64,000 nt of DNA from DASTCZ01 sp963704455 (GCA_963704455.1 OY969905.1:3968001-4032000); one strand, 5' to 3'. Shown: positions 37,067-45,787, counted from the first letter of the stretch. Notes: generated by a model not told the origin, from the sequence alone. Numbers and translations: made by a program.

Positions 37067-38493
37067 GTGCGTTTTTCCAGGCCGTTCTAAACATCTTCCG
37101 CATTCCGGATTTGCGGAGGCGCGTCCTGTTTACACTGGCGCTTCTGGCGGTGTATCGCATCGGCGCGCATATCCCGACACCAGGGATTAATACCGACGTC
37201 CTTTCTCAGATATTCGACCAGAACCAGGGATCGGCGCTCGGCCTGTTTGATCTTTTTAGCGGCGGCAATTTCCGGCGGCTCACGATTTTCGCCCTCGGCA
37301 TCATGCCGTACATCACTTCCTCCATCATTCTCCAATTGTTGACCGTCGTCTGGCCCTATTTGGAGAAGTTGCAGAAGGAAGGCGAACTCGGCCGCAAGAA
37401 GATCACGCAGTACACGCGCTACATGACGGTCATGCTCAGCTTGATTCAGTCGTTCACGATCGCTGAAACGCTTCAGCATTCCAGTTACGGCGGCAACATG
37501 GCGCTCGTCTATCATCCGGGCGCCAGTTTCATCATGATGACGATGCTGACGCTGACCTCCGGCACTGCTTTCATCATGTGGCTCGGCGAACAGATTACCG
37601 ACCGCGGCATCGGAAACGGGATGTCGCTCATCATTTTTGCCGGCATTGTAATCGGGCTCCCGAATGCTGTTGGCGATCTAAGGGACAAGTTGCAGCACGG
37701 TTTTTGGGGCCCGTTCACCGGGATGGCGATTATCGCGCTGGCCATCCTGATGGTGGCCGTGGTTGCGTTCATCGTGCTCGTGGAAGGCGCACAGCGGCGC
37801 ATCCCGGTGCAGTACGCAAAGCGCGTGGTCGGGCGAAAGGTGATGGGCGGGCAGATGACCTATCTGCCGCTTCGTGTGAATTCCGGCGGCGTGATCCCGC
37901 CGATCTTCGCAAGTTCGTTGCTCACGTTTCCGGCGACGATCAACTTGTTTTTCAATGGGACGAACGCTGCTCAACTGAAGTATCCGTTCCTGGCGAGAAT
38001 CTCACAAGCGCTCGGATGGGGCGAGCCGCTTTACACGCTGGTCTACGTTTCGATGATTATTTTGTTCGCGTTCTTTTACGTCGGCATTGTCTTCAATCCG
38101 ACTGAGCTCGCGGACAACATGCGCAAGCACGGCGGGTTCATTCCCGGCATTCGGCCCGGGCGGAATACTTCCGAGCACATCAACAAGATTCTGCGCCGGT
38201 TGACTCTTGTGGGCGGAATTTACCTGGCGATTGTTTGCCTGATTCCGGAATGGATGATCTCCGGTGTTCACTTGCAGCACCTTCCGGGTCATTTGGGCTT
38301 ATGGTTTGATGCGCATTTCCCGCAATTCATAATGCATGGGTTGAATGTTTCTTTTTATTTCGGCGGCACCTCTCTGCTGATTGTTGTGGGAGTGGCGATG
38401 GATACAGTGCAGCAGATTGAGGCGCAGCTGGTCATGCGAAACTACGAGGGTTTCGTCAAGAAGGGCAAGCTGCGAGGCCGAAAGTATGGATGA
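37063..38493 (+). CDS. secY: Protein translocase subunit SecY
   Basis: A 476-residue channel protein with ten expected transmembrane helices, slightly longer than the E. coli 443. Visible signatures are P-G-I-N near residue 40, the L-Q-L-L-T-V-V-W-P region, R-I-P-V-Q-Y-A-K-R-V, G-G-V-I-P-P-I-F-A-S-S-L, and the F-Y-V-G-I-V-F-N-P-T-E helix. It forms SecYEG, the inner-membrane pore driven by SecA (encoded at 56-59 kb) or ribosomes. Its stop overlaps the adk start by eight bases. Confidence 0.96.
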   Translation: MSAFFQAVLNIFRIPDLRRRVLFTLALLAVYRIGAHIPTPGINTDVLSQIFDQNQGSALGLFDLFSGGNFRRLTIFALGIMPYITSSIILQLLTVVWPYLEKLQKEGELGRKKITQYTRYMTVMLSLIQSFTIAETLQHSSYGGNMALVYHPGASFIMMTMLTLTSGTAFIMWLGEQITDRGIGNGMSLIIFAGIVIGLPNAVGDLRDKLQHGFWGPFTGMAIIALAILMVAVVAFIVLVEGAQRRIPVQYAKRVVGRKVMGGQMTYLPLRVNSGGVIPPIFASSLLTFPATINLFFNGTNAAQLKYPFLARISQALGWGEPLYTLVYVSMIILFAFFYVGIVFNPTELADNMRKHGGFIPGIRPGRNTSEHINKILRRLTLVGGIYLAIVCLIPEWMISGVHLQHLPGHLGLWFDAHFPQFIMHGLNVSFYFGGTSLLIVVGVAMDTVQQIEAQLVMRNYEGFVKKGKLRGRKYG

Positions 38494-39250
38494 GTCTCGG
38501 GGGGCCCCCCGTCCTCGACAGGCGGTGAATTTTGAGGGGCCGCCGGGAGCGGGGAAGGGAACGCAGGCCAAAGAACCTCGACAAGCGGTGATTTTTCTGG
38601 GGCCGCCGGGAGCGGGGAAGGGAACGCAAGCGAAAGAGGTGGCGCGGCTCGTTGGCGTCCCCCATCTTTCCACCGGCGACATGTTTCGCGAGCACGTCGC
38701 CCGGGACACGGAACTTGGGCGTCGTGCTTGGCCGATCATGAAGCGCGGCGACCTCGTTCCCGACGAGATTGTTCTCGGGATGGTCGAGGAGCGGCTGGCC
38801 CGGCCCGATTGCGCCGGTGGGTTTGTCCTGGATGGATTTCCCAGGACGCTGCTTCAAGCAGAGGAGCTTGAGAGAATTCTCGAAGTGATGGGGTTTGGCA
38901 AGCCCATCGTGGTCCACTTCATCCTGGACCGGGGGATTTTAGTCCGGAGGCTCACTGGGCGCCGGATGTGCGGGATCTGCGGGCGGATTTATCATGTGTA
39001 TGACCGTCCTCCGCGCAATCCCGGAATTTGTGACGACGATGGCGGCACTCTGACGCAGCGGCAGGACGACAGGGAATCCGTCATCGGCGAGCGCTTGATG
39101 CACTATGACCAACAGACGCAGCCGCTCGTCGAGTACTACCGCAAGCATGGCGTGTTTTATGACGTGGATGCGGGCGGTGAAGTCGAAACGGTGACGAAGT
39201 CAGTGCTCGCAATTTTGGCAGGCAAGCGGAGATCCAGTGATCGTATGTAA
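38486..39250 (+). CDS. adk: Adenylate kinase with duplicated P-loop
   Basis: A 254-residue adenylate kinase (ATP + AMP to 2 ADP); the usual length is about 215. The second P-loop region (residues 31-51; I-F-L-G-P-P-G-A-G-K-G-T) is canonical and leads into the normal S-T-G-D-M-F-R AMP-binding segment, D-G-F-P-R-T and a Cys-bearing zinc-type LID (C-G-I-C-G-R, G-I-C-D-D-D). Ahead of it, residues 10-30 repeat the same P-loop (N-F-E-G-P-P-G-A-G-K-G-T), the result of a 63-bp tandem duplication. ATG 38486 overlaps secY and has only a weak GAGG upstream. A GTG at 38588 would give a canonical 220-residue protein without the first copy, but has no ribosome-binding site, so the real start is uncertain. 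It overlaps map by 14 bases. Confidence 0.92.
   Translation: MDESRGAPRPRQAVNFEGPPGAGKGTQAKEPRQAVIFLGPPGAGKGTQAKEVARLVGVPHLSTGDMFREHVARDTELGRRAWPIMKRGDLVPDEIVLGMVEERLARPDCAGGFVLDGFPRTLLQAEELERILEVMGFGKPIVVHFILDRGILVRRLTGRRMCGICGRIYHVYDRPPRNPGICDDDGGTLTQRQDDRESVIGERLMHYDQQTQPLVEYYRKHGVFYDVDAGGEVETVTKSVLAILAGKRRSSDRM
38498..38511. repeat. G6C6 palindrome at the 5' end of adk
   Basis: CGGGGGGCCCCCCG (38498-38511) is a perfect 14-bp palindrome in the segment coding for adk residues 5-9, immediately before the first duplicated P-loop unit. It is unlike the surrounding sequence and is a possible slippage or rearrangement site. Confidence 0.85.
38513..38638 (+). repeat. 63-bp tandem duplication encoding the Walker A loop
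   Basis: Unit one is 38513-38575 and unit two is 38576-38638. They match at 56 of 63 positions; seven base differences change only two residues (Asn to Ile and Glu to Leu) in the strand before the loop, plus four synonymous changes. Divergence means it is not a trivial assembly duplication. The second unit keeps the hydrophobic strand seen in functional adenylate kinases. Confidence 0.92.
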
Positions 39251-40010
39251 GTCGAGCAACGAACTGGAAACGATGCACCAGGCGGGGCTGATCGTCTGGG
39301 AAGTTCTGAATGAGCTCCGCATGACGGTGGCGCCCGGAGTTTCCACGCTCGATCTGGATCGCATCGCGGAGAAGCGGTCCGCGGAGCGCGGCGCGCGGCC
39401 CGCCTTCAAGGGGTACCGGGGATATCCGGCGGCTCTTTGCGCGTCGATCAACGAGGAAGTGGTGCACGGCATCCCCTCGGCGTCGCGGAAATTGCGTGAA
39501 GGCGACATTATTTCACTCGATTTTGGCGTCGAAGTGGACGGGTATTTTGGTGACGCGGCAGTCACGGTCCCCGTCGGCAAAGTTAAGCCGGAGGTGGAGA
39601 CTTTGCTTCGCGTGACCCGCGAAGCGCTGGACAAGGCCATCGAGAGCGCGCGCGTTGGCAACCGTTTGAGCGACATTGGCTCCGCTGTGCAGCAATGGGT
39701 TGAGCGGCACGGGTTTTCGGTGGTGCGCGAATTTGTGGGGCACGGCATCGGGACGCACATGCATGAAGAGCCCAACGTGCTCAACTATGGCGAACCGGGG
39801 CACGGCCCGCGATTGCAGGAGGGCATGGTGCTGGCTCTCGAGCCGATGGTGAATATGGGCGGCGCCAGCGTCAAAGTGCTTTCAGACGAATGGACAGCCG
39901 TAACGGTTGACGGCAAGCCTTCGGCGCATTTCGAGCACACCGTCGCCATCACGGCAGCAGGCCCATGGATTTTGACGCGCCCCAAAGAAGTCACTGGGCC
40001 ATCGTGGTAA
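39237..40010 (+). CDS. map: Methionine aminopeptidase, type I
   Basis: A 257-residue enzyme that removes initiator Met. The five metal ligands are visible: D95, D106, H169, E202 and E233, with H77 for substrate binding. There is no N-terminal zinc finger or SH3 extension, so it is the short type Ia. It starts at GTG inside the adk end (14-base overlap), and infA follows. Order secY-adk-map-infA is the classic spc-alpha link. Confidence 0.95.
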   Translation: MIVCKSSNELETMHQAGLIVWEVLNELRMTVAPGVSTLDLDRIAEKRSAERGARPAFKGYRGYPAALCASINEEVVHGIPSASRKLREGDIISLDFGVEVDGYFGDAAVTVPVGKVKPEVETLLRVTREALDKAIESARVGNRLSDIGSAVQQWVERHGFSVVREFVGHGIGTHMHEEPNVLNYGEPGHGPRLQEGMVLALEPMVNMGGASVKVLSDEWTAVTVDGKPSAHFEHTVAITAAGPWILTRPKEVTGPSW

Positions 40011-40039
40011 GGAATTGAGTTAGACAAAAACAGGAGCGT

Positions 40040-40303
40040 ATGGGGAAGCCACCAGTCAGGGAAAAAAAGCCGCGCGACCCGGGCAATCCGAAAGAGGATG
40101 CCATTGAGGTGATGGCGACGGTGATTGAGCCGCTTCCGAACGCGATGTTCCGCGTGGAATTGGAAAATAAGCATCAGGTGTTGGCGCACATTTCAGGAAA
40201 AATGCGGAAGAATTTTATCCGCATCCTGGCGGGTGACAAAGTGGCCGTTGAGCTTTCGCCTTACGATTTGACGCGCGGTCGCATTGTTTACCGTTACAAA
40301 TAG
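40040..40303 (+). CDS. infA: Translation initiation factor IF-1
   Basis: An 87-residue IF-1 with an S1/OB fold: E-V-M-A-T-V-I-E-P-L-P-N-A-M-F-R-V-E-L, H-I-S-G-K-M-R-K-N-F-I-R and S-P-Y-D-L-T-R-G-R-I-V-Y-R-Y-K. The first 20 residues are a basic extension not in E. coli (72 aa). IF-1 occupies the 30S A site. AGGAGCGT precedes the ATG. Confidence 0.94.
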   Translation: MGKPPVREKKPRDPGNPKEDAIEVMATVIEPLPNAMFRVELENKHQVLAHISGKMRKNFIRILAGDKVAVELSPYDLTRGRIVYRYK

Positions 40304-40324
40304 AGGTGGATCGGGAGAAGCAAA

Positions 40325-40438
40325 ATGAAAGTCCGGGCATCGGTAAAAAAGATTTGCGATAAGTGCAAGGTGATTCACCGGCGCGGGGTGGTGCGCGTGA
40401 TTTGCGTCAACCCGAAGCACAAGCAGCGCCAGGGTTAA
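40325..40438 (+). CDS. rpmJ: Large-subunit ribosomal protein bL36
   Basis: A 37-residue bL36 of the zinc type with C11, C14, C27 and H32, beginning M-K-V-R-A-S-V-K-K and ending K-Q-R-Q-G. GGAGAAGC sits six bases before the ATG. It lies between infA and rpsM, its usual place. Confidence 0.95.
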   Translation: MKVRASVKKICDKCKVIHRRGVVRVICVNPKHKQRQG

Positions 40439-40478
40439 TCTTTAGGAAAAGGGTTCGTCCGGGAAGGGGACACAGAGA

Positions 40479-40865
40479 ATGGCACGCATTGCCGGTGTAG
40501 ACCTGAATCCCAACAAGCGCCTGTGGATCGGCATGACCGCCATCTACGGAATCGGGCAGGCGCGCGCGCGTTCGCTTTGCGCCAAGGCCAATGTCGAGGA
40601 AACCAAAAAGATCAAGGACATGACGGAAGAAGAAATCAACCGTGTACGCCAGGCCATCGAATCCGAAGGCCGCGTCGAAGGCGATCTCCGCAAAGAGATC
40701 CAGATGAACATTCGCCGCCTGATTGAAATTCAGTGCTATCGCGGCATCCGCCACCGCCGGAATTTGCCGGTGCACGGCCAGCGGACGCATACCAACGCAC
40801 GCACCCGCAAGGGGCCGCGCAAGGGCGCCGTCGCCGCGAAGAAAAAGGTCGCCCTCCGCAAATAG
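40479..40865 (+). CDS. rpsM: Small-subunit ribosomal protein uS13
   Basis: A 128-residue uS13 starting A-R-I-A-G-V-D-L and holding G-I-G-x-x-R-A and R-G-I-R-H-R-R-N-L-P-V-H-G-Q-R-T-x-T-N-A-R-T-R-K-G in the basic tail that contacts tRNA. It begins the alpha part of the operon. Confidence 0.95.
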   Translation: MARIAGVDLNPNKRLWIGMTAIYGIGQARARSLCAKANVEETKKIKDMTEEEINRVRQAIESEGRVEGDLRKEIQMNIRRLIEIQCYRGIRHRRNLPVHGQRTHTNARTRKGPRKGAVAAKKKVALRK

Positions 40866-40897
40866 CGCGAGGAATGATTTCTCAGACGAGGTGAAGA

Positions 40898-41344
40898 GTG
40901 GCAAAGGAACCGCAGGAGCAGGGTGGAGGGGCGGCGCCGGCGGCAAAGCCGGCGAAGCGGAAGAAAGAATTTAAGAAGAAGCGGGAGAAGCGCATCGTAC
41001 CGCATGGCGTCGTGTGCATCACGGCTTCGTTCAACAACACGATGATCATGATTACGGACCCGGATGGCCGCGCTCTCTCCTGGTCGTCCTCGGGCTCGGT
41101 GGGTTTCAAGGGCTCGCGCAAAGGCACGCCCTATGCCGCGCAGCAGGCTTCAGCCGCTGCCGCCGCCTCGGCGCGCGATCAGTACGGCGTGAAATCCGTG
41201 GAAGTCCGCGTAAAGGGGCCGGGGTCGGGGCGTGAGTCCGCCGTCCGCGCTCTCTCAAGCGTCGGCTTGCACATCGTTTCCATCAAGGACGTGACGCCGA
41301 TTCCGCATAACGGCTGCCGTCCGCCGAAGCGCCGTCGCGTATAA
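40898..41344 (+). CDS. rpsK: Small-subunit ribosomal protein uS11
   Basis: A 148-residue uS11 starting at GTG. About 30 N-terminal residues (A/G/Q then K-rich) precede the core, which has H-G-V-V-C-I-T-A-S-F-N-N-T, then N-G-C-R-P-P-K-R-R-R at the end. The core is otherwise standard. uS11 lines the mRNA exit region of the platform. Confidence 0.94.
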   Translation: MAKEPQEQGGGAAPAAKPAKRKKEFKKKREKRIVPHGVVCITASFNNTMIMITDPDGRALSWSSSGSVGFKGSRKGTPYAAQQASAAAAASARDQYGVKSVEVRVKGPGSGRESAVRALSSVGLHIVSIKDVTPIPHNGCRPPKRRRV

Positions 41345-41390
41345 CAATTTTTTTTGGGATTGATGTTTAGTCTGTAAAGGAGAAGCTCAG

Positions 41391-42023
41391 TTGGCGAGAC
41401 ATCGTGAAGCAGTTTGCCGCCTGTGCCGCCGGGAAGGCCAGAAACTCTTCCTGAAGGGCATGCGGTGTTTTACCGAGAAGTGTGAAATCGAAAAGCGCAA
41501 CTTTGTGCCCGGCCAGCACGGCCAGGCGCGCCGCCCGAAGACTGTCGGTTACGGGTTGCAGTTGCGCGAGAAACAGAAGATGAAGCGCACCTACGGCCTG
41601 CTCGAACGCCAGTTCCGGCATTTCTATGAGAAGGCGCGGCGCGCTCAGGGGCCCACGGGTGAGAACCTCATCCTGATGCTCGAGCGCCGCCTCGACAACG
41701 TCGTGTGGCGGAGTGGGCTGGCGAGTTCGCGTTCGCAGGCGCGCCAGATCATTCTGCACGGCCACATCCGTGTGAACGGCAAAAAAGTGAATATCCCCAG
41801 TTATCTGGTCGCTCAGAGCCAGGAGATTTCACTCATCGACAAAATGCACCAGAACACCATGGTGCTTGAGGCGCGCAACGTCGCGCAGAGCCGAAACAAC
41901 GTGCCGTGGCTTGAAATTGACCGCGAGCATTTCAAGGCGAAGGTCGTCACCTTGCCGCGCCGCGAAGATGTTCAAACGCCGCCTTTCAACGAGCAACTGA
42001 TCGTCGAACTTTACTCGAAGTAA
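41391..42023 (+). CDS. rpsD: Small-subunit ribosomal protein uS4, zinc type
   Basis: A 210-residue uS4 starting at TTG with AAAGGAGAAGC before it. The N-terminal knuckle contains C-R-L-C and, about 20 residues later, C-F-T-E-K-C, a probable zinc site (C-plus form). The S4 RNA-binding domain shows S-R-S-Q-A-R-Q-I-I-L-H-G-H-I-x-V-N-G. uS4 autoregulates the alpha operon in E. coli; no leader match was attempted. Confidence 0.95.
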   Translation: MARHREAVCRLCRREGQKLFLKGMRCFTEKCEIEKRNFVPGQHGQARRPKTVGYGLQLREKQKMKRTYGLLERQFRHFYEKARRAQGPTGENLILMLERRLDNVVWRSGLASSRSQARQIILHGHIRVNGKKVNIPSYLVAQSQEISLIDKMHQNTMVLEARNVAQSRNNVPWLEIDREHFKAKVVTLPRREDVQTPPFNEQLIVELYSK

Positions 42024-42086
42024 CGCTGGGAAATTTTCGCAATCGTTTGGATGGCCCCGCTTCGCCGGGGAGGAAGGACTGCAAAG

Positions 42087-43115
42087 ATGTGGAAAGGTTT
42101 TCAGAAACCGAAGCGCTTGGCAGCAGATCTCGAATCATTAACGGACAAGTTCGGAAAATTCAGCGCGCAGCCGTTTGAGCGCGGCTGGGGCACCACTGTC
42201 GGCAACGGACTCCGCCGCGCCCTGCTCAGCTCCATCGAAGGCGCCGCCATCACCGCCGTAAAGATCGAAGGAGTGTTGCATGAGTTCTCCTCGATTCCCG
42301 GCGTGGTCGAGGACGCGACCGACATCATCCTCAACCTGAAGCAGGTGCCGCTTAAGCTCAACACGGATCTGCCGAAGACGATCTATCTCAATGTGGAGAA
42401 TCCCGGCGTCGTCACCTCCGCAATGATTGAAGAGGACGCCGACTTCGCCATCCTCGATAAGACCGTTTACATCGCCACGGTCAATGAGGGCGGCAAGCTC
42501 CAGATGGAGATGCGCGTGAAAAACGGCCGCGGCTATGTCGGCGCGGATCGCAACTTCGATGAAGACCTGCCCATCGGCTATATCCCGGTGGACTCGGTCC
42601 ACTCGCCCGTGCGCAAGGTCAATTACGCCGTGGAAGCCGCGCGTCTCGGCCAGATGACCGACTACGAAAAACTCTTGCTCGAAGTCTGGACGAATGGCGC
42701 CATCACTCCGCAGGACGCCATCGGCCTCGCCGCGAAGCTCGTCAAGGATCATATGAGCATCTTCATCAATTTCGAGGAACCACCCGAGTTGAGCGAAGAG
42801 GCCGGTGAATCCTACAGTGACCCGCGTATGGAGCACCTCGGCCGTTCTGTTGAGGAGCTCGAGCTTTCCGTCCGTTCCTACAATTGCCTCAAGAACGCGA
42901 ACATACAGACCATTCGCGAGCTTGTGCAGAAGACGGAAAACGAAATGCTCCGCACCAAGAACTTCGGCCGCAAGTCGCTAAACGAAATCAAGGAAATCCT
43001 GCAGAAGATGGGCCTCGCGCTCGGCATGAAGTTTGACGAGCACGGCCGCATCATCTGGCCGCCGCTTCCAAGCCAGACCGCGCCGCCCGCGCCAGAGGAG
43101 ACGGCCGGGGTTTAG
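42087..43115 (+). CDS. rpoA: RNA polymerase alpha subunit
   Basis: A 342-residue alpha subunit. The N-terminal domain (dimerisation, A-x-G-N-G-L-R-R-A-L-L-S-S region) and a C-terminal domain with the L-G-R-S-V-E-E-L-E-L-S-V-R-S-Y-N-C-L-K-x-A-N-I helix-hairpin region are both present. The start at 42087 is preceded by AGGAAGGA; an in-frame ATG at 42051 adds basic residues. The CTD contacts UP elements and activators. It is the only RNA polymerase gene in the window; rpoBC are not next to rpsL here. Confidence 0.96.
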   Translation: MWKGFQKPKRLAADLESLTDKFGKFSAQPFERGWGTTVGNGLRRALLSSIEGAAITAVKIEGVLHEFSSIPGVVEDATDIILNLKQVPLKLNTDLPKTIYLNVENPGVVTSAMIEEDADFAILDKTVYIATVNEGGKLQMEMRVKNGRGYVGADRNFDEDLPIGYIPVDSVHSPVRKVNYAVEAARLGQMTDYEKLLLEVWTNGAITPQDAIGLAAKLVKDHMSIFINFEEPPELSEEAGESYSDPRMEHLGRSVEELELSVRSYNCLKNANIQTIRELVQKTENEMLRTKNFGRKSLNEIKEILQKMGLALGMKFDEHGRIIWPPLPSQTAPPAPEETAGV

Positions 43116-43133
43116 TTCCCGGGGGACGCGACG

Positions 43134-43577
43134 ATGCGACATCTCAACTCAGGATCGAAACTGGGCCGCCAGCCGGCGCATCGCCGCGCCACCTTGCGCA
43201 ACCTGGTCACCAACATCATCACCCACGAGCGCATCACCACCACCGTGACGCGCGCCAAGGCGGCCAAGCCGATTGTTGAGAAGATGATTACGCTTGGCAA
43301 GCGGGACACGCTTCAATCCCGCCGGCAGGCCGCGGCATTTCTGATGACGCCCGTGGCTACGCAGAAACTTTTCGCCGACATTGCCCCGCGTTTCTCGGAT
43401 CGCGCGGGCGGCTACACGCGCATTATTCCCGCCGGTTTCCGCATCGGGGATGGCGCGCGGCTTGCCATTCTTGAATTGCTCGGCTCGAAGCTGCGAAAGA
43501 AGGAAAAGAAGGAAGAGAAGACCGAGAAAAAGGAAGAGCCGCAGGAGGCTGAAGAAGCAGCAACAGCAAAGTCCTAG
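43134..43577 (+). CDS. rplQ: Large-subunit ribosomal protein bL17
   Basis: A 147-residue bL17 with R-H-L-N-S-G-S-K-L-G-R-Q-P-A-H-R and the A-K-P-I-V-E-K-M-I-T motif. Its C-terminal residues about 121-147 are a Lys/Glu-rich tail. It ends the island and is followed by a terminator. Confidence 0.94.
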   Translation: MRHLNSGSKLGRQPAHRRATLRNLVTNIITHERITTTVTRAKAAKPIVEKMITLGKRDTLQSRRQAAAFLMTPVATQKLFADIAPRFSDRAGGYTRIIPAGFRIGDGARLAILELLGSKLRKKEKKEEKTEKKEEPQEAEEAATAKS

Positions 43578-43604
43578 AGCGGCTGCCCTGCTCTCAAGAC
43601 CTAA

Positions 43605-43644
43605 GCGCCCGGACGGCGTAATTTCCGCCGGGCGCTTTGTTCTT
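43605..43644 (+). terminator. Terminator of the ribosomal protein island
   Basis: GCGCCCGG (43605-43612) pairs with CCGGGCGC (43628-43635), and the stem extends further around CGG/CCG with a mismatch. TTTGTTCTTC follows. It lies 27 bases past the rplQ stop. Confidence 0.8.
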
Positions 43645-43694
43645 CAACGCGTGAAATTGCCGCGTGGTAATCCCAGTGTGCATCGCGCGCCAAA

Positions 43695-44156
43695 TCAGGC
43701 AGTGCGTTGCCCGGTCCGTCCGGCCTCCGTGCGCCACCGCACAATAATCCAGACTACCAACAGCGCCAGGATTCCCGCTGAAGTGTCCAACATGGAATCA
43801 ACAATAGATGCGCCTCGCCCCGGCACAAAAATCTGATGGAATTCATCGAGAAGTGAATAACCGCCGACCACCAGGATCGTCCAGTACGCAAAGGTCCAAT
43901 TCCATCCCCTGCGTCCGGCGCGAAACGCCCGCAGCACCAGCAAGGTGAAAATAAAATACTCGAAGACGTGGGCGCCCTTGCGGATCAAGTGATGGAGGGA
44001 TTCAAGCGTTCTTCGCTGCGCATGAGGCAATAGCCAGCGAAGGATCGGAATAATAATTCGCGAAGTGTGTTCGGAACCGAACTTGCTTGTGGACGCGATC
44101 GAGATGAATATCGCCACAACAAGAACGGGCCCCCAGTAGCGCAGAAATCGCATCAT
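43695..44156 (-). CDS. VanZ-like family membrane protein
   Basis: A 153-residue protein with about four hydrophobic segments. The family signature H-V-F-E-Y-F and the D-E-F-H-Q-I-F-V-P-G-R-G-A-S-I-V-D loop are present. VanZ-like proteins are linked to teicoplanin or lipid/cell-wall traits but most have no proven role. It lies 10 bases after the guaB stop on the same strand, so it is probably co-transcribed with guaB. Confidence 0.85.
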   Translation of the reverse strand: MMRFLRYWGPVLVVAIFISIASTSKFGSEHTSRIIIPILRWLLPHAQRRTLESLHHLIRKGAHVFEYFIFTLLVLRAFRAGRRGWNWTFAYWTILVVGGYSLLDEFHQIFVPGRGASIVDSMLDTSAGILALLVVWIIVRWRTEAGRTGQRTA

Positions 44157-44166
44157 TCAGAGTGCC

Positions 44167-45633
44167 TTATTCAACACGATAATTCGGCGCTTCCCGCGTG
44201 ATAATTACATCGTGCACGTGGCTTTCGCGCAGCCCCGCCGGACTGATGCGCAGGAAATTCGCCCGCTCTTGCAGTTCGGCGATGCTCGCAACGCCGCAGT
44301 AGCCCATCCCGCTGCGCAGCCCGCCCACAAGTTGTTCGACCAGCGCGCCAAGAGACCCTTTGTACGGCACTCGCCCTTCCACTCCTTCGGGTACGGATTT
44401 TCCGCGGTCGGATGTCCCCTGTACCATCGAATACCGGTCCGATCCGGCTTCCATCGCCGCCGTCGAGCCCATTCCTCGGTATGACTTAAACGTTCGCCCC
44501 TGGTAAAGAATCGTTTCGCCCGGCGATTCTTCCGTCCCTGCGAAAAGTCCGCCGATCATCACGCTGTTCGCGCCCGCTGCAATCGCCTTCGTGATGTCGC
44601 CCGAATACTTGATGCCTCCATCCGCGATAATCGGCACGCCCGTGCCTTGAGCGGCGCGCGCCGCTTCCGTCACGGCCGTAATCTGTGGCACGCCCGCGCC
44701 CGTTACCACGCGCGTCGTGCAGATGGACCCCGGCCCAATCCCGATTTTCAATCCGTCCAGCCCAAGCGAGATCAGATCTTTCGCGCCCTCAAACGTGGCC
44801 ACGTTCCCCGCGATCACCTGCATTTCCGGCAGCGCCTTCTTCACCGTCCTCACCGATTCCATCACCCGCGTGGAATGCCCGTGCGCCGTGTCAATCGCGA
44901 GCACGTCCACGCCCGCTTGTGCCAGCTCTTGCGCGCGTTCCAGGAAATCGCCTGTCGCTCCAATCGCCGCGCCCACGCGCAATCTTCCGTGCTCGTCTTT
45001 CGTCGCATTCGGATATTCGAGTTTCTTTTGGATGTCCTTTACGGTGATGAGCCCCTTCAGATTGAAATCCTTGTCCACCACCAGAAGTTTCTCGATGCGG
45101 TGCCTCTGCAGTATGCGCTCTGCTTCTTCAAGCGTCGTTCCCACCGGCACAGTGACCAGTTTTTCCTTGGTCATCACATTGTCCACCGCCTGCGCCAGGT
45201 TTTTCTCGAAGCGCAGGTCGCGGTTCGTCAGGATGCCGACGAGCTTTGCCCCGCGCGTCACCGGCAGACCGGAGATGTGGTATTTCCCCATGATCTCCGT
45301 AGCTTGCCGCACGGAAATGTCGGGCGAAATCGTCACCGGATCCACAATCATTCCGCTTTCCGAGCGCTTCACGCGGTCCACTTCCTCGGCCTGTTTTTCC
45401 ACGGACATGTTGCGATGAATGATTCCGATGCCGCCCTGCCGCGCGATCGCAATCGCCAGCCGCGATTCCGTCACCGTGTCCATCGCGGCGGATGCCAGCG
45501 GGATGTTGAGTGCGATCTTGCGCGTGAATTGTGTGCGCGTGTCGGTCTGCGCCGGCAGCACGGACGATTTGCCCGGCACGAGCAGCACGTCGTCAAACGT
45601 CAGTCCTTCGGGAATTCCTGCGTCCCTATTCAA
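44167..45633 (-). CDS. guaB: Inosine-5'-monophosphate dehydrogenase
   Basis: A 488-residue IMPDH (IMP to XMP with NAD, rate-limiting for GMP). A catalytic TIM barrel is interrupted by two CBS domains (about residues 95-210). The active-site G-P-G-S-I-C-T-T-R and the flap R-G-M-G-S are visible. CBS domains sense purine nucleotides. A VanZ-like gene follows. Confidence 0.96.
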   Translation of the reverse strand: MNRDAGIPEGLTFDDVLLVPGKSSVLPAQTDTRTQFTRKIALNIPLASAAMDTVTESRLAIAIARQGGIGIIHRNMSVEKQAEEVDRVKRSESGMIVDPVTISPDISVRQATEIMGKYHISGLPVTRGAKLVGILTNRDLRFEKNLAQAVDNVMTKEKLVTVPVGTTLEEAERILQRHRIEKLLVVDKDFNLKGLITVKDIQKKLEYPNATKDEHGRLRVGAAIGATGDFLERAQELAQAGVDVLAIDTAHGHSTRVMESVRTVKKALPEMQVIAGNVATFEGAKDLISLGLDGLKIGIGPGSICTTRVVTGAGVPQITAVTEAARAAQGTGVPIIADGGIKYSGDITKAIAAGANSVMIGGLFAGTEESPGETILYQGRTFKSYRGMGSTAAMEAGSDRYSMVQGTSDRGKSVPEGVEGRVPYKGSLGALVEQLVGGLRSGMGYCGVASIAELQERANFLRISPAGLRESHVHDVIITREAPNYRVE

Positions 45634-45757
45634 AGCTTTTTGGTCCCTTCTGGCACGGCAAATTCCGCCCTAAAACACCGCAGCCCAGCAGGTGGCCGCT
45701 GGGCTGCGCGAAATCCGCGAATGTCTTGCCGGAGCACAATCATAATGTGAAGCGGCC

Positions 45758-45787
45758 ATTGTAGGCGACGCGCGTGCGGCAGGTCAA
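45758..45787 (-). promoter_or_regulatory. Probable guaB promoter
   Basis: On the minus strand TTGACC (45787-45782) and TACAAT (45763-45758) are 18 bases apart, 130 bases before the guaB start. The 125-base leader contains a CAGCCCAG/CTGGGCTG stem (45681-45706). On the plus strand a TATAAT at 45832-45837 may serve the divergent oxidase gene, but its -35 is poor. Confidence 0.6.
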
